In this document: positions 1 through 9,769 of the stretch, one piece after another | Position numbering within the stretch: the first letter of the stretch is position 1 | Layout of the letters: every line of letters begins with the position of its first letter | Assembly: GCF_018688455.1 (NCBI RefSeq) | Contig: NZ_CP061319.1 | Span: 1,860,001 to 1,924,000 of the forward strand | DNA from: Polynucleobacter sp. AM-7D1 | Lineage (GTDB): Bacteria; Pseudomonadota; Gammaproteobacteria; Burkholderiales; Burkholderiaceae | DNA length: 64,000 nt | Reading direction: 5' to 3' | Position numbers and translations under genes: made by a program | Notes under the pieces: generated by a model | Told to the model about the DNA's origin: nothing | Databases searched by the model: none | Seen by the model: only the letters and a program-made list of their open reading frames with translations

Positions 1-42
1 TTTGAACTCAAGTTCACTTAAATTCTCTTAGACTAAGGAGCT

Positions 43-1230
43 ATGGATATTACCTTGACCAGCCTTGAAACGGCTCATACAGAGCATCTGAGCCAAAAAA
101 TAATGGCTGAAATCGCTTCCAAAGGCGGCTGGATGCCCTTTTCAAGGTATATGGAAATGGCTCTCTACGAGCCTGGAATGGGGTATTACAGTGCTGGAGC
201 TCATAAATTGGGTGCTAGCGGTGATTTCACGACAGCCCCAGAGCTATCCCCCCTATTTGGCGCTGCCATCGTAGAAACCCTTTTACCGATTCTGGAGGGC
301 CTTCAAGCCCAAGGGCTCCCCACCCAGATTCTGGAATTTGGTGCCGGCACTGGCAAGCTAGCTGAATCTATTCTCAGCCGACTGCACGATCTCGGATTCT
401 CACTTGATCGCTACGACATCATTGAGATCTCACCCGACCTAGCCCAAAGGCAAGAAGAGCGCCTCAAGCAAGTTGTAGAGAAACTGGCCCTATCTACTCA
501 ATCCAATTGGTTAAGTTCTTTACCTGGCAACTTCAAGGGCATCATTCTGGCAAATGAGGTGATTGATGCTATTCCGTGTGATGCCATCATTTTTCAAAAT
601 GGCTTTTGGTATTGGCAAGGTGTTTCAGCTATTGATGGCAAGCTTACTTGGTCAGCAGGACAGCCTGTTGAGCAGTCACTGCTTCCAGAGACTTTGCTCA
701 CTGGAAACTTTTCTGAAGGCTACCTTACTGAATTGCATGCGCCAGCCAATGCTTGGATGCGCCAAGTAGCCAATCATCTTGATACCGGCCTCTTTCTGAC
801 TTTTGATTATGGATTTCCTGAGAGTGAGTACTACCATGCACAACGCCTCGAAGGCACGCTCATGGCGCATCATCGACATCATGCCATTCAAGATCCATTT
901 CATCTTCCAGGGCTTTGTGATTTAACAACTCACGTAGAGTGGTCTCAGATCGCACGTAGTGCGCTTGAAGAAAAAGTTGATGATGTCTATCTTAGCAATC
1001 AAGCAAGCTACTTACTGGATGCGGGCATTGGCGATATTGCGCTAGAAATTGGCGATCCCAGCAAGCCAGAAACTTTCTTACCGATTTCGAATTCTTTGCA
1101 GAAACTATTGTCTGAAGCGGAGATGGGTGAGCTCTTCAAAGTCTTTGCATTCTCAAAGAAGCTATCTGAGATATTGCCAGATCATGTCTTAGAGGATTTG
1201 CCTGGCCTTCGAGGCAGAAACCGGCTGTAA
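43..1230 (+). CDS. MidA-family SAM-dependent methyltransferase (DUF185)
   Basis: Class I SAM-dependent protein methyltransferase of the MidA/NDUFAF7 family. Mitochondrial members methylate an arginine of a complex I subunit; the bacterial substrate is not settled. The 395 residues carry the family signature DFTTAPELSPLFG near residue 61, the SAM-binding loop EFGAGTGKL near 98, and ILANEVIDAIP near 168. Length is normal for the family. An AAGGAG motif lies only 2 bases before the ATG, an unusually short spacing. The gene converges on cca with a 4-base gap. Family assignment is firm; the target protein is unknown. Confidence 0.88.
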   Translation: MDITLTSLETAHTEHLSQKIMAEIASKGGWMPFSRYMEMALYEPGMGYYSAGAHKLGASGDFTTAPELSPLFGAAIVETLLPILEGLQAQGLPTQILEFGAGTGKLAESILSRLHDLGFSLDRYDIIEISPDLAQRQEERLKQVVEKLALSTQSNWLSSLPGNFKGIILANEVIDAIPCDAIIFQNGFWYWQGVSAIDGKLTWSAGQPVEQSLLPETLLTGNFSEGYLTELHAPANAWMRQVANHLDTGLFLTFDYGFPESEYYHAQRLEGTLMAHHRHHAIQDPFHLPGLCDLTTHVEWSQIARSALEEKVDDVYLSNQASYLLDAGIGDIALEIGDPSKPETFLPISNSLQKLLSEAEMGELFKVFAFSKKLSEILPDHVLEDLPGLRGRNRL

Positions 1231-1234
1231 GCTT

Positions 1235-2371
1235 TTAGCTTTTTATGGCTGCAGTAATGGCAGAGAGTCTTGCGGCATCCATTGCACTACGAATATTTTC
1301 ACCATTAGTCCTCTGGTCTGCAGGAACACCTTCAATAATTTCCGCCGTGTTGAGCGATTGAGCATTTTGCATTGCTGAAATTAAAGTGTCGACATTTAAA
1401 CCAATACGTTTAGCTAAATCGAGCAATGCGTATCCACGATCAGGCTTACGCCAAACATCTGCGCGATTGAACCAAGTTAATATATCAGCGGATTGATATA
1501 CGCCACCGAGGTCACTAGCTGTTTTCTCAATCAGTACATTGAGCCCACTAAATATTTCACTGAAGTCACGCAAGTCATTTGGCATCTTGACGCACTCTGC
1601 CCATGAGCGAATTTCGCACGCAGGTAGATGCATGAGAGTTACAGCACAGCGATCTTCCAGCTGATTTGCGGCATGTAGGTATGCAATGAGCTGCTCACGA
1701 TATTCTTCTTTAGCCAAATGAGATGTCAGCGTTGATGGTAGCAATACTTTAGCTGCACCAGCATCTAGCAAAACTTGGAACATGCGCATTGGCTTACTAG
1801 CAGTTAACCCTCTAGCCAACTCCTGCCAGATTCTCTCAGCCGAGAGCGCTGATAATTCATTGGAATGAACAATCGCCTGCAAGGCGGCCATGGTTTCTGG
1901 CGCTACTATGAATTCAGGAAAACGCGCTGCAAAACGAGCGATACGCAAAAGACGTAAAGGGTCTTCGGAAAACGCATCGGACACATGACGAAATACCTTA
2001 GCAGCTAAATCTTGCTGGCCATTGTGGGGATCCAAAATAGGCCCAACCCACTTGCCATCCGCGTCGACCTCTTGTGCCATCGCATTAATAGTCAAATCTC
2101 GACGCTCTAAATCCTGCTCTAATGTGACGGTTGGGTCAGCATAAAACATAAAGCCTTTATAACCCTTCCCCGTTTTCCGCTCTGTACGCGCTAATGCATA
2201 TTCAGCCTGTGTCTCTGGATGCAAGAACACTGGAAAATCTTTGCCCACCGGACGAAAGCCCTGAGCAATCATCTCTTCTACGCTAGAGCCAACCACAACA
2301 TAATCAATGTCGTGTATCGGCAAGCCCATCAGGGTATCCCGAATAGCACCACCGACCGCATAAATCTTCAT
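1235..2371 (-). CDS. cca: CCA tRNA nucleotidyltransferase, HD domain not recognisable
   Basis: Adds or repairs the 3' CCA of tRNAs. The class II nucleotidyltransferase head is clear: GGAIRD near residue 8, the DID metal-binding pair near 21, KTGKGYKGF near 67 and [11 protein letters not shown] near 89. At 378 residues it is shorter than E. coli Cca (about 412). The C-terminal part, where long proteobacterial enzymes carry an HD phosphohydrolase, shows neither the HDLGK motif nor the HHGHGPAG motif, although the surrounding helical pattern remains. CCA addition should be intact; phosphohydrolase activity is doubtful. It follows the NDUFA9-like gene by 4 bases and is probably co-transcribed with it. 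Confidence 0.92.
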   Translation of the reverse strand: MKIYAVGGAIRDTLMGLPIHDIDYVVVGSSVEEMIAQGFRPVGKDFPVFLHPETQAEYALARTERKTGKGYKGFMFYADPTVTLEQDLERRDLTINAMAQEVDADGKWVGPILDPHNGQQDLAAKVFRHVSDAFSEDPLRLLRIARFAARFPEFIVAPETMAALQAIVHSNELSALSAERIWQELARGLTASKPMRMFQVLLDAGAAKVLLPSTLTSHLAKEEYREQLIAYLHAANQLEDRCAVTLMHLPACEIRSWAECVKMPNDLRDFSEIFSGLNVLIEKTASDLGGVYQSADILTWFNRADVWRKPDRGYALLDLAKRIGLNVDTLISAMQNAQSLNTAEIIEGVPADQRTNGENIRSAMDAARLSAITAAIKS

Positions 2372-2375
2372 CGAC

Positions 2376-3284
2376 TTATTTCATGCCTTCTAATGTGCGA
2401 CGGCTGATGCTAAAGACCTTAGTCAATGCGTCTACTCCATTAAGCGGGAGGATATTAGGCAACTGCATAGATGCAATGTTGTCACGCGACATTAAAGTTG
2501 GGACGGGCAGAAACTCAAAAGCTAAAGCTTGAAGATGTCCAACAAAATCATGAACAGGAATAATGGCACATTTTGTGTTGACCTTACGCGCAGCAAATTC
2601 CACAATCTCTTTCATGGTGTAAACAGTAGGCCCCACTAAATCATATGATTGATGAACAGTAGATGGCATTTTTAGTGACTTGGTAAATGCACTAGCCACA
2701 TCATCCACGCTAACCGGCTGAAACTGTGCTCCAGAGTTTGCTAAGGGCATCGCTGGAAATAACTTTGTCAACTTAGCAAACAAATTAATGAACTGATCTT
2801 GGGCGCCAAAAATGACGGAAGGTCTAAAAATAGTCCAGTCAAGATTGCTAGCCTTTACAGCGGCCTCGCCATCACCTTTACTACGCTGATACATTGACGG
2901 GCCATTTGAGTCTGCACCCAATGCGCTCATATGTAGGTAACGTTTTAGACCGTGTAACTGCATAGCAGTGATAATATTTTTGGGAAGCTCTACATGCGCA
3001 GCTTCAAACACTTTTCCATAAGGCTGCGCAGGCTTGTCATGCAGTACGCCCACTAAATTAATGACTGCACCACCAGGCTTTATTCGTGAGCAAAGCTCTT
3101 GCAAAACATCAAACTCATGCACATTGGCATCTTCTAGATGCACTTTTGGCAGCATGCGCAATTCACGTGCAGACGCTAAGTGTCTAGTCGGCAATAAAAC
3201 AGAATAGCCCTCAGATTGCAACTGAGCAGCTAAAACTCTACCTACAAAACCGTTACCGCCAATTAGCAGAATGTCATATTTCAT
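2376..3284 (-). CDS. NDUFA9-like NAD(P)-binding epimerase-fold protein
   Basis: Atypical short-chain dehydrogenase of the complex I NDUFA9/epimerase-like family. A Rossmann glycine motif, [10 protein letters not shown], starts near residue 8. A Y-x3-K pair ([10 protein letters not shown]) sits near 131, in the position of the catalytic pair of extended SDR enzymes. The 302-residue length is usual. It lies between the lytic transglycosylase gene (23 bases) and cca (4 bases), as one minus-strand operon. Family members are linked to quinone or complex I biology in some lineages. The substrate cannot be read from the sequence. Confidence 0.8.
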   Translation of the reverse strand: MKYDILLIGGNGFVGRVLAAQLQSEGYSVLLPTRHLASARELRMLPKVHLEDANVHEFDVLQELCSRIKPGGAVINLVGVLHDKPAQPYGKVFEAAHVELPKNIITAMQLHGLKRYLHMSALGADSNGPSMYQRSKGDGEAAVKASNLDWTIFRPSVIFGAQDQFINLFAKLTKLFPAMPLANSGAQFQPVSVDDVASAFTKSLKMPSTVHQSYDLVGPTVYTMKEIVEFAARKVNTKCAIIPVHDFVGHLQALAFEFLPVPTLMSRDNIASMQLPNILPLNGVDALTKVFSISRRTLEGMK

Positions 3285-3307
3285 AAAACTCCTATGCAGT
3301 TGAAATA

Positions 3308-5266
3308 TTAAGGTAGCTCTGATGCGTTTGCTGCTTTAGGAGCGATTACCCCTAAACGCTGTTTTAAAGACTGTGTCTGACCGTGCATCACTGATGAATA
3401 ATACGTTGCATTCGCCAAAACGTTTTTTACATAGGTGCGCGTCTCATTAAATGGAATCGTTTCTGCAAAGATCGCTCCCTCGGTCGGGCTAGTGAGCTTT
3501 TCCCGCCAAGTTTTAGAGCGTGATGGTCCAGCGTTATAGGCGGCAGATGCGAGAACCCAGGATCCATCTAAATCCAATAAAACCATATTCAAATAATTAC
3601 TGCCCAAAGTTAGATTGGTGTTGGTATCAGTAAGCTTGTCATTGGTATAGGAGGTCATACCAATTTTCTTAGCCACATATTTCGCTGTGTTTGGCATTAC
3701 TTGCATTAGGCCTGAAGCGCCTACTGAAGAGGAGGCATTCATGATGAATCGTGACTCTTGGCGAATCAAGCCATATGCCCACGCCAAGTTCAAATCAATT
3801 TGCTTAGCAATTGGTGATAGCTCATCGCGATAAGGTGTTGGGTAGCGTAAGCTAAAGTCATGCTCTTGCTTGGTACGATCAGCCGTATTCACAACGCGGT
3901 CGTATAAACCAATCCTCTTAGCGTATTCAGCCGCTGCAAGCAATTGCTTATCACTCATATTGCGCAACTCCCAATTCCAGTCGCGATTACCTTCAAAGCG
4001 CAAATTCATGGCATAGAAGCGCTCGCCCCTAATGAAGCCTTTGCGCTGAGACATAGATTCGATTTCTGCATCACTCACTTTAGTTCGGGCAGGCGCATGA
4101 TTCGATTTGCCCAAGTCTTCGCGAGCAAGCTGTCCGTAAAAGTTGTACTGATCAGAAATGAGCTCAAGGTTCTCGCGTGCTTTTTCATTTTGACCATCAA
4201 CTTTTAATGCACGTGCATACCAATAAGTCCAAGCAGGATCCCTACTACGAACTACAGGATTCATACCTTCAATTGCATTCTTTACCAGCACCCAGTCTTT
4301 GGCGCGCAGACCTGCGCGTACTTTCCACTCTTGACCTTCAGTTGAAAGAAGCTCGTTATAGCCCAGTTCTTGTTGAAAACGATATGCATCATCCGCATTG
4401 GGATCTAATTTCTTTGCAAGGAACTGGCCAATTACACCCCAAGCAACGGCCTGGTTTTCTTTGCTATAACGCGATGCATTTTGAGAAAAATCTCTAAATG
4501 CTTTTGCAGGGTCTGCTTTGGCTGCCTTCACAATATCGGCAATAGGATCCTCGCCACCCAAGCGACGTGACATGGTATCGAAACCCATTTCACTAGCAGC
4601 GCGGCCAATTGCCTTTGCTTCATTTGGTGTCATACCGCCCGCACTGACCAAAGCAGGCACCAATTCTTGGCAAGCCTGACCAAAATTACGTGGGTCTAAT
4701 AGTATTGCGCGAGCATCAATTGCAACTTTAGTTGGGTTCTCCCCTTGTGCCAATTTTGACTGCAGTGCGTAGCACTTCACCTGAGTGTCATCATCCAAAA
4801 CAAACTTAGGATATTCAGCATCAAAACGCGACCAATCCTTCCGCTTACCCAAAACGAGCAACCAATCATTGCGCATCCGATCAGCTAGAGCAGTACCCTG
4901 ATATTGATTTAGAAAAGCCGCTACCTGTGAGTCCGCATTACTATCGGCTCGCGCCACACCAGCACTATCAAATAGCTGAGGTTTGATACGGAAATAGCTT
5001 ACATAGTCTTCATATGGGTAATTGGAGAGGCTAGCAGCTAAGGTTTGTGCACGGACCGCATCATTTCTTTTGGCTGCTTCACGCAGCTCAATAAAGGTGC
5101 GATCACCCTCAGTAATTTCAAAGACTGAAATTCTGCTTTCTTTAGCGGAAATAGTTTTCTTGGCCTTCTCAGCAAAAATACTGGGCGAACTGCTCAATAG
5201 AGCCAGAAATAGAATTCCGCCCGCAGCTTTTTGCCAAATACTAAAAACATCAAACCTCTTTTTCAC
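3308..5266 (-). CDS. Periplasmic soluble lytic transglycosylase (Slt70-like)
   Basis: Cleaves peptidoglycan glycan strands in the periplasm, releasing anhydromuropeptides. The 652-residue protein begins with a basic stretch and a hydrophobic segment ending near SSSPSIFA, read as a signal peptide. A long alpha-superhelical middle follows. The C-terminal SLT domain has the catalytic glutamate in GLIRQESRF (about residue 504), then GASGLMQVMPNTAK and ASAAYNAGPSR. Length and order match Slt70. It is the first gene of the minus-strand transglycosylase / NDUFA9-like / cca run and is divergent from the cyclo-ligase gene, with a 46-base gap holding both promoters. Confidence 0.92.
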   Translation of the reverse strand: MKKRFDVFSIWQKAAGGILFLALLSSSPSIFAEKAKKTISAKESRISVFEITEGDRTFIELREAAKRNDAVRAQTLAASLSNYPYEDYVSYFRIKPQLFDSAGVARADSNADSQVAAFLNQYQGTALADRMRNDWLLVLGKRKDWSRFDAEYPKFVLDDDTQVKCYALQSKLAQGENPTKVAIDARAILLDPRNFGQACQELVPALVSAGGMTPNEAKAIGRAASEMGFDTMSRRLGGEDPIADIVKAAKADPAKAFRDFSQNASRYSKENQAVAWGVIGQFLAKKLDPNADDAYRFQQELGYNELLSTEGQEWKVRAGLRAKDWVLVKNAIEGMNPVVRSRDPAWTYWYARALKVDGQNEKARENLELISDQYNFYGQLAREDLGKSNHAPARTKVSDAEIESMSQRKGFIRGERFYAMNLRFEGNRDWNWELRNMSDKQLLAAAEYAKRIGLYDRVVNTADRTKQEHDFSLRYPTPYRDELSPIAKQIDLNLAWAYGLIRQESRFIMNASSSVGASGLMQVMPNTAKYVAKKIGMTSYTNDKLTDTNTNLTLGSNYLNMVLLDLDGSWVLASAAYNAGPSRSKTWREKLTSPTEGAIFAETIPFNETRTYVKNVLANATYYSSVMHGQTQSLKQRLGVIAPKAANASELP

Positions 5267-5312
5267 CGTCTAGCCTTATCGATTTACTATATCTCTCAAT
5301 TTTCGCCTGATA

Positions 5313-5939
5313 ATGGTCGATATGCACGGCAATTCTCCAAAATCGCTACGGCAGGACTTACTTGCCCAAAGGAAACAGTTTGCGGCTAGCGCAAGCTATC
5401 CCATGGCACGAGAAGCTATTTTGACTGGCTTAGCTGGTTTTCTGGCCGACCATGACACTCAAGTTCAATCTATTGCCTTGTATTGCCCCATACAAGATGA
5501 ACTGGATCTTCGGCCGACTCTATTAGCTTGGGCCAAGGGCAATAAAGCTAGAACGCTAGCACTCCCTTTTGCGCGCCCCGATAAACATTTAGATTTTTAT
5601 GCCTGGCAAGCGGGTGACTTACTAATTCCAAGTCGCCACGGCGTGCCGGAGCCAGACCCGAATAACCCTCGTAGACTTCAAGTCACTCCAGACTACATCT
5701 TGATTCCCTGCGTAGGCTGGTCTAAATCCAGAGTAGGCGATAAAACGCATTATTGGCGGCTTGGGTATGGGGGTGGCTACTTTGACCGCACCTTAGCCCA
5801 ATTACGTAAAGCTAAACCAAGCCTACTGTGTGTAGGCATTGGCTTTGATTGGCAAAAATTAAGTGATGATCAATGGCAGACTCAAACACATGATGAGCCT
5901 TTGGATGCCATGCTGACTGAGTCAGGCTTATTAAGCTAA
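5313..5939 (+). CDS. 5-formyltetrahydrofolate cyclo-ligase
   Basis: ATP-dependent conversion of 5-formyl-THF to 5,10-methenyl-THF, returning a folate storage form to one-carbon metabolism. The glycine-rich motif RLGYGGGYFDRTLA near residue 149 is the family hallmark, and the basic N-terminal helix (SLRQDLLAQRK) is also typical. It is 208 residues long. A second in-frame ATG three codons in could equally be the start, since no clear ribosome-binding site is seen. It converges with metF, 17 bases apart, so two folate genes meet tail to tail. Confidence 0.9.
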   Translation: MVDMHGNSPKSLRQDLLAQRKQFAASASYPMAREAILTGLAGFLADHDTQVQSIALYCPIQDELDLRPTLLAWAKGNKARTLALPFARPDKHLDFYAWQAGDLLIPSRHGVPEPDPNNPRRLQVTPDYILIPCVGWSKSRVGDKTHYWRLGYGGGYFDRTLAQLRKAKPSLLCVGIGFDWQKLSDDQWQTQTHDEPLDAMLTESGLLS

Positions 5940-5956
5940 CTCAGTTGTAGCCTTCG

Positions 5957-6787
5957 CTACTTATTAAGACTTAAATTATCTGCTATCGCCAAAACGGCAT
6001 CTGCTTGATTCAAGGAATAGAAATGCAATCCTGGTGCGCCAGCAGTTAAAAGTTGATCGCAAAGATCAGTCACCACTTCCTCACCAAACGCACGAATCGA
6101 AGCAGTGTCATCACCATAAGACTGCAAACGCAAACGAATCCAACGCGGGATCTCTGCGCCACAAGCATCTGAAAAACGTAGCAGCTGAGTGCTATTGGTA
6201 ATCGGCATAATTCCAGCAATGACTGGCTCAGTGACGCCCAAGTCATAAGCCTCATCCACAAAGCGGAAATACGCATCACTGTTGTAGAAATACTGAGTTA
6301 CTGCTGAATTGGCCCCAGCCTTCATCTTCTGCACAAAGAAGTCCACATCAGTTGCGGGCGACTTAGCTTGAGGGTGTGTTTCTGGATAAGCTGCGACATC
6401 AATGTGAAACCAATCACCCGTTTCTGCACGAATAAATTCCACTAACTCGTTAGCATGGTGAAACTCACCATACTGACCCATGCCAGATGGTAAGTCACCA
6501 CGTAAAGCTACGATACGTTTAACACCTAAAGCTTGGTATTGCTTCAACATGTCGCGCACGCTCTCACGTGAACTACCAACACAAGATAAGTGTGGGGCAA
6601 CTGCTGCACCAGCAGCATGAATATCGCTCACTACTTTTAGTGTGCCAGATTGAGTAGAGCCACCGGCACCAAAAGTCACAGAATAAAAAGCGGGCTTAAG
6701 CGTTTCACTAAAACGCTCGCGCACGAGATGTAACTTATTCTCACCTTCAGGTGTTTTTGGAGGAAAGAATTCAACGCTTAATTCCAT
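5957..6787 (-). CDS. metF: Methylenetetrahydrofolate reductase
   Basis: FAD enzyme reducing 5,10-methylene-THF to 5-methyl-THF, the methyl donor for methionine synthesis. Visible family motifs are EFFPPKTPEG at the N-terminus (the Glu corresponds to the catalytic Glu28 of E. coli), SVTFGAGGSTQ near 37, CVGSSRE near 69, ALRGDLPSG near 93 and RLRLQSYGDD near 221. It has 276 residues, slightly shorter than E. coli MetF. It starts 55 bases after the ahcY stop with no terminator seen between, so it is probably in the ahcY transcript and under the same SAH riboswitch. Confidence 0.95.
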   Translation of the reverse strand: MELSVEFFPPKTPEGENKLHLVRERFSETLKPAFYSVTFGAGGSTQSGTLKVVSDIHAAGAAVAPHLSCVGSSRESVRDMLKQYQALGVKRIVALRGDLPSGMGQYGEFHHANELVEFIRAETGDWFHIDVAAYPETHPQAKSPATDVDFFVQKMKAGANSAVTQYFYNSDAYFRFVDEAYDLGVTEPVIAGIMPITNSTQLLRFSDACGAEIPRWIRLRLQSYGDDTASIRAFGEEVVTDLCDQLLTAGAPGLHFYSLNQADAVLAIADNLSLNK

Positions 6788-6842
6788 GATCTTGGGCCTG
6801 TATCTCTATTTCTCTATTGAACAATATCTAGCAAGGGGCAGA

Positions 6843-8288
6843 TTAATAACGATAGTGGTCGGCCTTATAAGGGCCTTCCTTCGTTACACCAATGTAAGAA
6901 GCTTGCTGATCTGACAATACAGTTAACTGGGCATTCAATGTCTTGAGCTGCAAACGAGCAACCTTCTCATCCAAATGCTTAGGCAATGTGTAAACGCCGA
7001 CTGGGTATTTATCTGTGCCAACTGCATTCCACAACTCGATCTGTGCAATCACTTGGTTCGCAAATGAAGAGCTCATGACATAAGATGGGTGACCTGTACC
7101 GCAACCAAGGTTAACCAAACGACCTTTAGCCAAGATGATGATGCGCTTCTCAGGGTTTCCATTGGCTGCTGGGAAAATTACGTGATCAACTTGTGGCTTA
7201 ATTTCTTCCCACTTGTATTTCTCGATACCAGCTACATCAATCTCGTTATCGAAGTGGCCAATGTTACAAACGATAGCTTGATTCTTCATCTTGACCATGT
7301 GGTCATGTGTAATCACATGATAGTTACCAGTTGCTGAAACAAAGATGTCTGCCTTATCTGCAGCGTAGTCCATTGTCACTACGCGATAGCCTTCCATCGC
7401 TGCTTGTAATGCACAGATTGGATCCACTTCAGTAACCCAAACTTGAGCAGACAAAGCACGCAATGCTTGTGCAGAACCTTTGCCTACGTCGCCGTAACCA
7501 CAAACCACGGCAACCTTACCGGCAACCATTACGTCAGTAGCACGCTTGATCGCATCAACTAAAGATTCGCGGCAACCATAGAGGTTATCGAACTTACTCT
7601 TAGTAACAGAATCGTTCACGTTAATTGCTGGGAACTTCAAATCACCTTTTGCGAACATCTGATAGAGACGATGCACACCAGTAGTAGTTTCTTCAGTTAC
7701 GCCTTTTACTTTTTCTAAGCGTGTGGAGTACCAAGTTGGGTCTTGTGCTAATTTCTTTTTAATGGCAGAAAACAAAATAGTTTCTTCTTCGCTTGTTGGG
7801 TGATTCAAGCAAGCCTGATCTTTTTCCGCACGTGCGCCGAGGTGCAGTAGCAAGGTTGCATCGCCGCCGTCATCCAAAATCATATTCGTGAAGCCGCCAT
7901 CAGCCCACTCAAAAATACGGTGGGTGTAATCCCAATACTGCTCAAGGGTTTCGCCCTTGATGGCAAACACTGGTGTGCCATTTGCAGCAATTGCTGCAGC
8001 AGCGTGATCTTGTGTGGAGAAAATATTGCAAGAGGCCCACTGCACTTCAGCGCCGAGCGCTTCAAGCGTCTCGATCAATACTGCAGTTTGAATGGTCATG
8101 TGCAATGAACCAGTGATACGTGCACCACGCAATGGCTGCTGTGATGCAAACTCGTCGCGAATTGCGATGAGACCTGGCATTTCAGTTTCAGCAATGGCGA
8201 TTTCTTTACGACCAAAATCAGCCAAAGAAATATCAGCAATAGCGCAGCGGGTTGCTACAAAGTTGTTTAAATCGGAAACGGTACTCAT
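6843..8288 (-). CDS. ahcY: Adenosylhomocysteinase (SAH hydrolase)
   Basis: NAD-dependent hydrolysis of S-adenosylhomocysteine to adenosine and homocysteine, clearing the inhibitor made by methyltransferases. I choose the ATG at 8288 (481 residues, beginning [10 protein letters not shown]). It has a GGAG ribosome-binding site 5 bases upstream, and a 20-residue upstream extension would run through the riboswitch expression platform. The NAD-binding loop [15 protein letters not shown], the [16 protein letters not shown] motif and the C-terminal KADHYRY are all present. The gene lies between metK and metF on the same strand. A SAH riboswitch immediately upstream predicts induction by its own substrate. 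Confidence 0.97.
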   Translation of the reverse strand: MSTVSDLNNFVATRCAIADISLADFGRKEIAIAETEMPGLIAIRDEFASQQPLRGARITGSLHMTIQTAVLIETLEALGAEVQWASCNIFSTQDHAAAAIAANGTPVFAIKGETLEQYWDYTHRIFEWADGGFTNMILDDGGDATLLLHLGARAEKDQACLNHPTSEEETILFSAIKKKLAQDPTWYSTRLEKVKGVTEETTTGVHRLYQMFAKGDLKFPAINVNDSVTKSKFDNLYGCRESLVDAIKRATDVMVAGKVAVVCGYGDVGKGSAQALRALSAQVWVTEVDPICALQAAMEGYRVVTMDYAADKADIFVSATGNYHVITHDHMVKMKNQAIVCNIGHFDNEIDVAGIEKYKWEEIKPQVDHVIFPAANGNPEKRIIILAKGRLVNLGCGTGHPSYVMSSSFANQVIAQIELWNAVGTDKYPVGVYTLPKHLDEKVARLQLKTLNAQLTVLSDQQASYIGVTKEGPYKADHYRY

Positions 8289-8293
8289 GAATG

Positions 8294-8322
8294 CTCCAGC
8301 TAAAGACGATCCAATGCTGGAG
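8294..8322 (-). promoter_or_regulatory. Hairpin covering the ahcY ribosome-binding site
   Basis: On the minus strand CTCCAGC (8322-8316) is complementary to GCTGGAG (8300-8294). The GGAG that serves as ahcY ribosome-binding site lies in the 3' arm. This is seen directly. Acting as the off-state of the SAH riboswitch is an inference. A second pairing just upstream, CTCGCTA (8359-8353) with TAGCGAG, would compete with the aptamer's last helix and could link ligand binding to this hairpin. Confidence 0.6.
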
Positions 8323-8354
8323 TAGGAACTCGCTAGCCATTGAATCATGGGTTA

Positions 8355-8460
8355 GCGAGCGCAGTTGCAATTAGCAAACTCTGGGGTTACTAGGAGTCCA
8401 CTCCCTTCAAGCCTGGGGAAACACTGGTTCTCAGCATTCCTTGCAACGCTCCTTGAAGGT
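8355..8460 (-). promoter_or_regulatory. S-adenosylhomocysteine (SAH) riboswitch
   Basis: Matches the SAH aptamer pattern known upstream of ahcY in Burkholderiales. P1 is an 8-bp helix, CCTTCAAG (8459-8452) with CTTGAAGG (8411-8404). Directly inside it is the conserved AGGAGCGTTGCAA. After P1 the distal GCAACTGCGCTC (8368-8357) can pair back with GAGCGTTGC (8451-8443), forming the LL-type pseudoknot of this class. It lies 67 bases upstream of the ahcY start. SAH binding is expected to raise ahcY, and probably metF, expression. Confidence 0.9.
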
Positions 8461-8488
8461 ATGGCGAAATTGTAATCAATTTCGCCAT
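8461..8488 (-). terminator. Perfect 12-bp hairpin between metK and the SAH riboswitch
   Basis: ATGGCGAAATTG and its exact reverse complement flank a 4-base loop, 52 bases after the metK stop and abutting the SAH aptamer. There is no U-tract on the minus strand, so a strong intrinsic terminator is not proven. It may be a weak terminator, a processing site or a protective 3' end for metK mRNA. Confidence 0.5.
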
Positions 8489-8539
8489 ATTTCGTCTCAA
8501 TACCACTACATACTGCAAATTTACTGCCTAGAAAGCAGA

Positions 8540-9706
8540 TTACAAGCCAGCAGCTGCGCGTAAGGCAGGCGCCTTGTCGCACTGTTCCCAAGTAAATTCT
8601 GGCTCTTCACGACCAAAGTGGCCATAAGCAGCCGTCTTGCGATAAATCGGACGCAAGAGGTTCAACATCTTGACGATGCCCTTTGGACGCAAGTCAAAGT
8701 GCTCAGAAACCAGTTGTGCAATCTTCTCGTCAGAAATCTTGCCAGTACCGAAAGTGCTCACCATTACTGAAGTTGGTTTAGCCACACCAATCGCGTAAGA
8801 GATCTGAATCAAGCACTTGCTTGCCAAACCAGCAGCAACGACGTTCTTTGCCACATAGCGACCAGCATACGCAGCGGAACGGTCAACCTTGGAAGGATCC
8901 TTCCCAGAGAACGCGCCACCACCGTGAGGAGCTGCACCGCCGTAGGTATCCACAATGATCTTGCGACCAGTCAGACCACAATCGCCTTGCGGGCCGCCGA
9001 TCACAAATCGACCTGTTGGGTTTACTAAGAAATTAATCGCGCCTTTGATCAAATGCTTTGGCAATACTGGTTTGATGATTTCTTCGATCACTGCTTCGCG
9101 CAATTTCTCGAGAGAGATTTCTTCATCATGTTGTGTGGAGAGAACTACTGTATCGATTGAGTCAGGCTTGCCATCCACATAGCGCAAGGTCACTTGAGAC
9201 TTCGCATCTGGACGCAACCAGTTCAAACGGCCGTCACGGCGCAGTTGAGACTGACGCTCTACCAAGCGGTGTGACAAATGAATTGGCAAAGGCATGAGCT
9301 CTGCAGTTTCATCACAGGCGTAACCAAACATCAAACCTTGGTCACCAGCACCTTGGTCTAAGCCGTCATCATGCGCCTTGTCCACGCCCTGTGCGATATC
9401 AGGACTTTGCTTGTCATAAGCAACCAACACGGCACAACCTTTGTAATCGATACCGTAGTCAGTATTGTCGTAACCAATTTCACGCAAAGTATTACGAGCT
9501 ACTTGAATGTAATCCACATTGGCATTCGTTGTGATTTCACCAGCTAACACTACTAAGCCGGTATTACACAAAGTTTCTGCAGCAACGCGCGCAGTTGGGT
9601 CCTGAGCCAGGATCGAATCCAAGATGGCATCAGAGATTTGGTCTGCTACTTTATCGGGGTGACCTTCAGAAACCGATTCTGAGGTAAAGAAGTAATCATT
9701 TGCCAT
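8540..9706 (-). CDS. metK: S-adenosylmethionine synthetase
   Basis: Makes SAM from methionine and ATP. The 388-residue protein has the full family set: [17 protein letters not shown] at the N-terminus, [12 protein letters not shown] near 118, and [19 protein letters not shown] near 261, which holds the P-loop-like and catalytic residues. An AAAGGA ribosome-binding site precedes the ATG. It heads the methyl-cycle block (metK, ahcY, metF). Its 5' leader carries a SAM-II-like aptamer, so feedback repression by SAM is expected. It is divergent from the acyltransferase gene at 9911. Confidence 0.97.
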   Translation of the reverse strand: MANDYFFTSESVSEGHPDKVADQISDAILDSILAQDPTARVAAETLCNTGLVVLAGEITTNANVDYIQVARNTLREIGYDNTDYGIDYKGCAVLVAYDKQSPDIAQGVDKAHDDGLDQGAGDQGLMFGYACDETAELMPLPIHLSHRLVERQSQLRRDGRLNWLRPDAKSQVTLRYVDGKPDSIDTVVLSTQHDEEISLEKLREAVIEEIIKPVLPKHLIKGAINFLVNPTGRFVIGGPQGDCGLTGRKIIVDTYGGAAPHGGGAFSGKDPSKVDRSAAYAGRYVAKNVVAAGLASKCLIQISYAIGVAKPTSVMVSTFGTGKISDEKIAQLVSEHFDLRPKGIVKMLNLLRPIYRKTAAYGHFGREEPEFTWEQCDKAPALRAAAGL

Positions 9707-9711
9707 TGCAT

Positions 9712-9763
9712 ATTCCTTTAAAAAATTAACACGATTTATGGGACAACTCGACGTGCCAGGAAT
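9712..9763 (-). promoter_or_regulatory. Possible anti-ribosome-binding-site pairing in the metK leader
   Basis: In the metK leader ATTCCT (9763-9758) is the exact complement of AGGAAT (9717-9712), which contains the metK ribosome-binding site. The pairing would enclose about 40 bases. It lies just after the SAM-II-like aptamer and is a plausible expression platform. Six base pairs alone are weak evidence. Confidence 0.35.
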
Positions 9764-9769
9764 TTCAAC

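Noticed and set aside
4177..4497. 106-codon open frame opposite the lytic transglycosylase
   Set aside because: Antisense shadow; no start signal and low-complexity residues typical of reverse reading.
8352..8591. 79-codon minus-strand frame between metK and ahcY
   Set aside because: It covers the SAH riboswitch and the metK end in another frame; it is an RNA element, not a gene.
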